NCBI RefSeq assembly: GCF_011745145.1
Contig: NZ_CP050191.1
Location: 5,720,473 to 5,784,472 of the forward strand
Direction: 5' to 3'
Length of the DNA: 64,000 nucleotides
Source of the DNA: Mycobacterium sp. DL440
GTDB lineage: Bacteria > Actinomycetota > Actinomycetes > Mycobacteriales > Mycobacteriaceae
Made by a program: the position numbers and the translations under genes. Below are positions 62,780 through 64,000 of the stretch, in pieces (the first letter of the stretch is position 1; each line of letters opens with the position of its first letter). The notes under the pieces were generated by a model. The model was not told the DNA's origin and did not search any database. It worked only from the letters and a program-made list of their open reading frames with translations.

Positions 62780-63634
62780 ATGTCAATAGATTTCGAGCGT
62801 CGCGACCGAACCGCATTCGACCTGTCAGGCAAGGTTGTGGTCGTCGTGGGCGGCGGGCAGATGCCCGGCCCCAAGATCGGCAACGGCCGGGCCACATCCG
62901 TCGTGGCGGCACGCCACGGCGCTGAGGTGGTCGTGGTGGACCGCAACCTCGCCGCCGCACAGGAGACAGTGGAGCTGATCACCGCGGAGAAGGGCAAGGC
63001 GTATGCGCTTCACGCCGATGTGGCCGAAAAGGATGACTGTCAACGCATCTTCGACACCGTGATGCAGAACAGTGGTCGCGTTGACGGGATGGTCTACAGC
63101 GTGGCGATCAACCCGCCGTTCGACCGGGTGAACAACTCGATGAGCGCCGATGATTTCAACCATGGGATCAACGTGAACATGCTGGGTTGTTACTACTGCA
63201 ATCTCTTTGCTGCACAGTGCATGGAGAAAAACGACGGCGGTTCCACCGGCAGCATCATCAACATTTCGTCCATTGCGAGCATCAAAAACGAAGTCGGACT
63301 CAACATCGGGATCATGCCCTACGCCCTCGGCAAATGCGGGCTGAACTACATCACGGAACTGACCGGCGCGCAGTTCGCCGGCGCCGGCATCCGCGCCAAC
63401 ACCCTGATGCTCGGCCCGATCGACTCGACGTTGGGCAACACAGATTCCCAGTCGCTGTTCGGTTTCGAGCCTGATGAGGTCGATGAGGCCTACGCCGAAG
63501 TGGTGAAGCTGAAGATGGGCCGGGCCAGTGCATGGGAGACCGGCTACGCGGCGCTGTATCTCCTGGCCGACGAGTCACGGTTCATGACAGGACAGCAAAT
63601 TCGGTTGGACGGCGGCGCCACCCTCGTACGCTGA
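62780..63634 (+). CDS. SDR-family oxidoreductase of the P450 operon
   Basis: A 284-residue SDR with a variant nucleotide motif ('[17 protein letters not shown]', residues ~19-36), catalytic Ser region 'INISSIASI' and Tyr-x3-Lys '[10 protein letters not shown]'. ATG at 62780 follows AAGGAAAGAG, 14 bases after the ferredoxin. It probably oxidises the alcohol produced by the P450. No clear terminator before the UvrA-like gene 87 bases on. Confidence 0.85.
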   Translation: MSIDFERRDRTAFDLSGKVVVVVGGGQMPGPKIGNGRATSVVAARHGAEVVVVDRNLAAAQETVELITAEKGKAYALHADVAEKDDCQRIFDTVMQNSGRVDGMVYSVAINPPFDRVNNSMSADDFNHGINVNMLGCYYCNLFAAQCMEKNDGGSTGSIINISSIASIKNEVGLNIGIMPYALGKCGLNYITELTGAQFAGAGIRANTLMLGPIDSTLGNTDSQSLFGFEPDEVDEAYAEVVKLKMGRASAWETGYAALYLLADESRFMTGQQIRLDGGATLVR

Positions 63635-63720
63635 GGCACCTCGGCTCAGCCGATGATCTCGTCTTCTCCCTGCAGGTGAGCGGACTGCGATTGTGCCCGT
63701 GCGGGTAATCGGTTGTGGTG

Positions 63721-64000
63721 ATGAGGTCATCTGAACAGCTGCGCGATGAGCGGCCGGTGGACATCCCGGCCGATGTCCAGGTGCGCGGTGCCCGGGAACA
63801 CAATCTCAAGAACATCGATGTCAACGTTCCGCGGGATGCGCTGGTGGTGTTCACCGGTGTGTCGGGGTCAGGCAAGTCGTCTCTGGCCTTTGGCACGTTG
63901 TTCGCTGAGTCTCAGCGCCGGTATCTGGAGTCGGTGGCCCCGTATGCGCGCCGGCTGATCGACCAGGTCGGTGTTCCCGATGTTGACTCGATTGAGGGGA
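63721..64000 (+). CDS. UvrA-like ABC ATPase, N-terminal part (truncated by window)
   Basis: The first ~93 residues of a UvrA-family protein: '[43 protein letters not shown]' (Walker A, split over 20-63), then '[26 protein letters not shown]'. UvrA has 'YARQFLGQ' at this place; the '[19 protein letters not shown]' form is common in UvrA-like paralogues that protect against drugs rather than in canonical UvrA. It runs off the window end. Confidence 0.85.
   Translation, partial: MRSSEQLRDERPVDIPADVQVRGAREHNLKNIDVNVPRDALVVFTGVSGSGKSSLAFGTLFAESQRRYLESVAPYARRLIDQVGVPDVDSIEG

Overview
The window looks like a chromosomal segment of a fast-growing mycobacterium (Mycolicibacterium or a close relative). 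Evidence: high GC with frequent GTG/TTG starts; many acyl-CoA dehydrogenases, acyl-CoA ligases, thiolases, P450s and small ferredoxins; mycofactocin-type SDRs; DUF732, CAP-domain, DUF2889 and DUF35 proteins; fadA-fadB like Rv0859-Rv0860; an FprB-like reductase; and a Mce3R-like tandem TetR regulator. I see no rRNA, tRNA, CRISPR array, transposase or integrase.

Positions 1-43.2 kb are a dense lipid/isoprenoid/steroid-like catabolic region. In order: a 5'-truncated mycofactocin-type SDR and an epimerase-like SDR; a MarR gene divergent from an AveC-like membrane protein plus a 60-residue peptide; a leftward operon (14.0 to 3.2 kb) of thiolase, P450, alpha/beta hydrolase, ligase, two acyl-CoA dehydrogenases, amidohydrolase, CoA-transferase and SDR; a rightward ligase plus a 100-residue orphan protein ending at a bidirectional terminator; an amidohydrolase divergent from a TetR-Rieske oxygenase pair; a divergent thiolase-DUF35-DUF2889 / MaoC-Ltp2-like-ligase block resembling the IGR (aldolytic side-chain) operon; secreted CAP and DUF732 proteins; the tandem TetR gene with a small protein divergent from a second amidohydrolase; an FprB-like reductase; a single-chain double acyl-CoA dehydrogenase and further FadE proteins; and a ligase-enoyl hydratase-truncated SDR run that abuts fadA-fadB. 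Most divergent intergenic regions carry short inverted repeats that could be local operators.

Positions 43.2-45.7 kb are sparsely coding, with a few small genes. From 45.7 to 54.9 kb lies a defence island: a complete Wadjet/MksBEFG-type operon (jetA-jetB-jetC-jetD), then, convergently, a DarTG DNA ADP-ribosylation toxin-antitoxin pair whose antitoxin gene overlaps a third, unrecognised gene with a CxxC zinc-ligand-like motif. A helix-turn-helix protein gene diverges from darT across a region holding an 8-bp inverted repeat. An orotate phosphoribosyltransferase-like gene and a Tat-type amidase follow.

Positions 58-64 kb hold a HAD hydrolase, a DoxX-TetR pair with a tandem palindromic operator overlapping the regulator start, a second TetR divergent from a P450-ferredoxin-SDR operon with a three-copy operator motif, and the start of a UvrA-like ATPase running off the window. 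The most interesting targets are the possible third DarTG gene, the paired amidohydrolase/small-protein modules, the cysteine-free DUF35 protein next to an Ltp2-like enzyme, and the truncated SDR at the fadA junction. All assignments come from reading the sequence and recalling family motifs; no database search was run.
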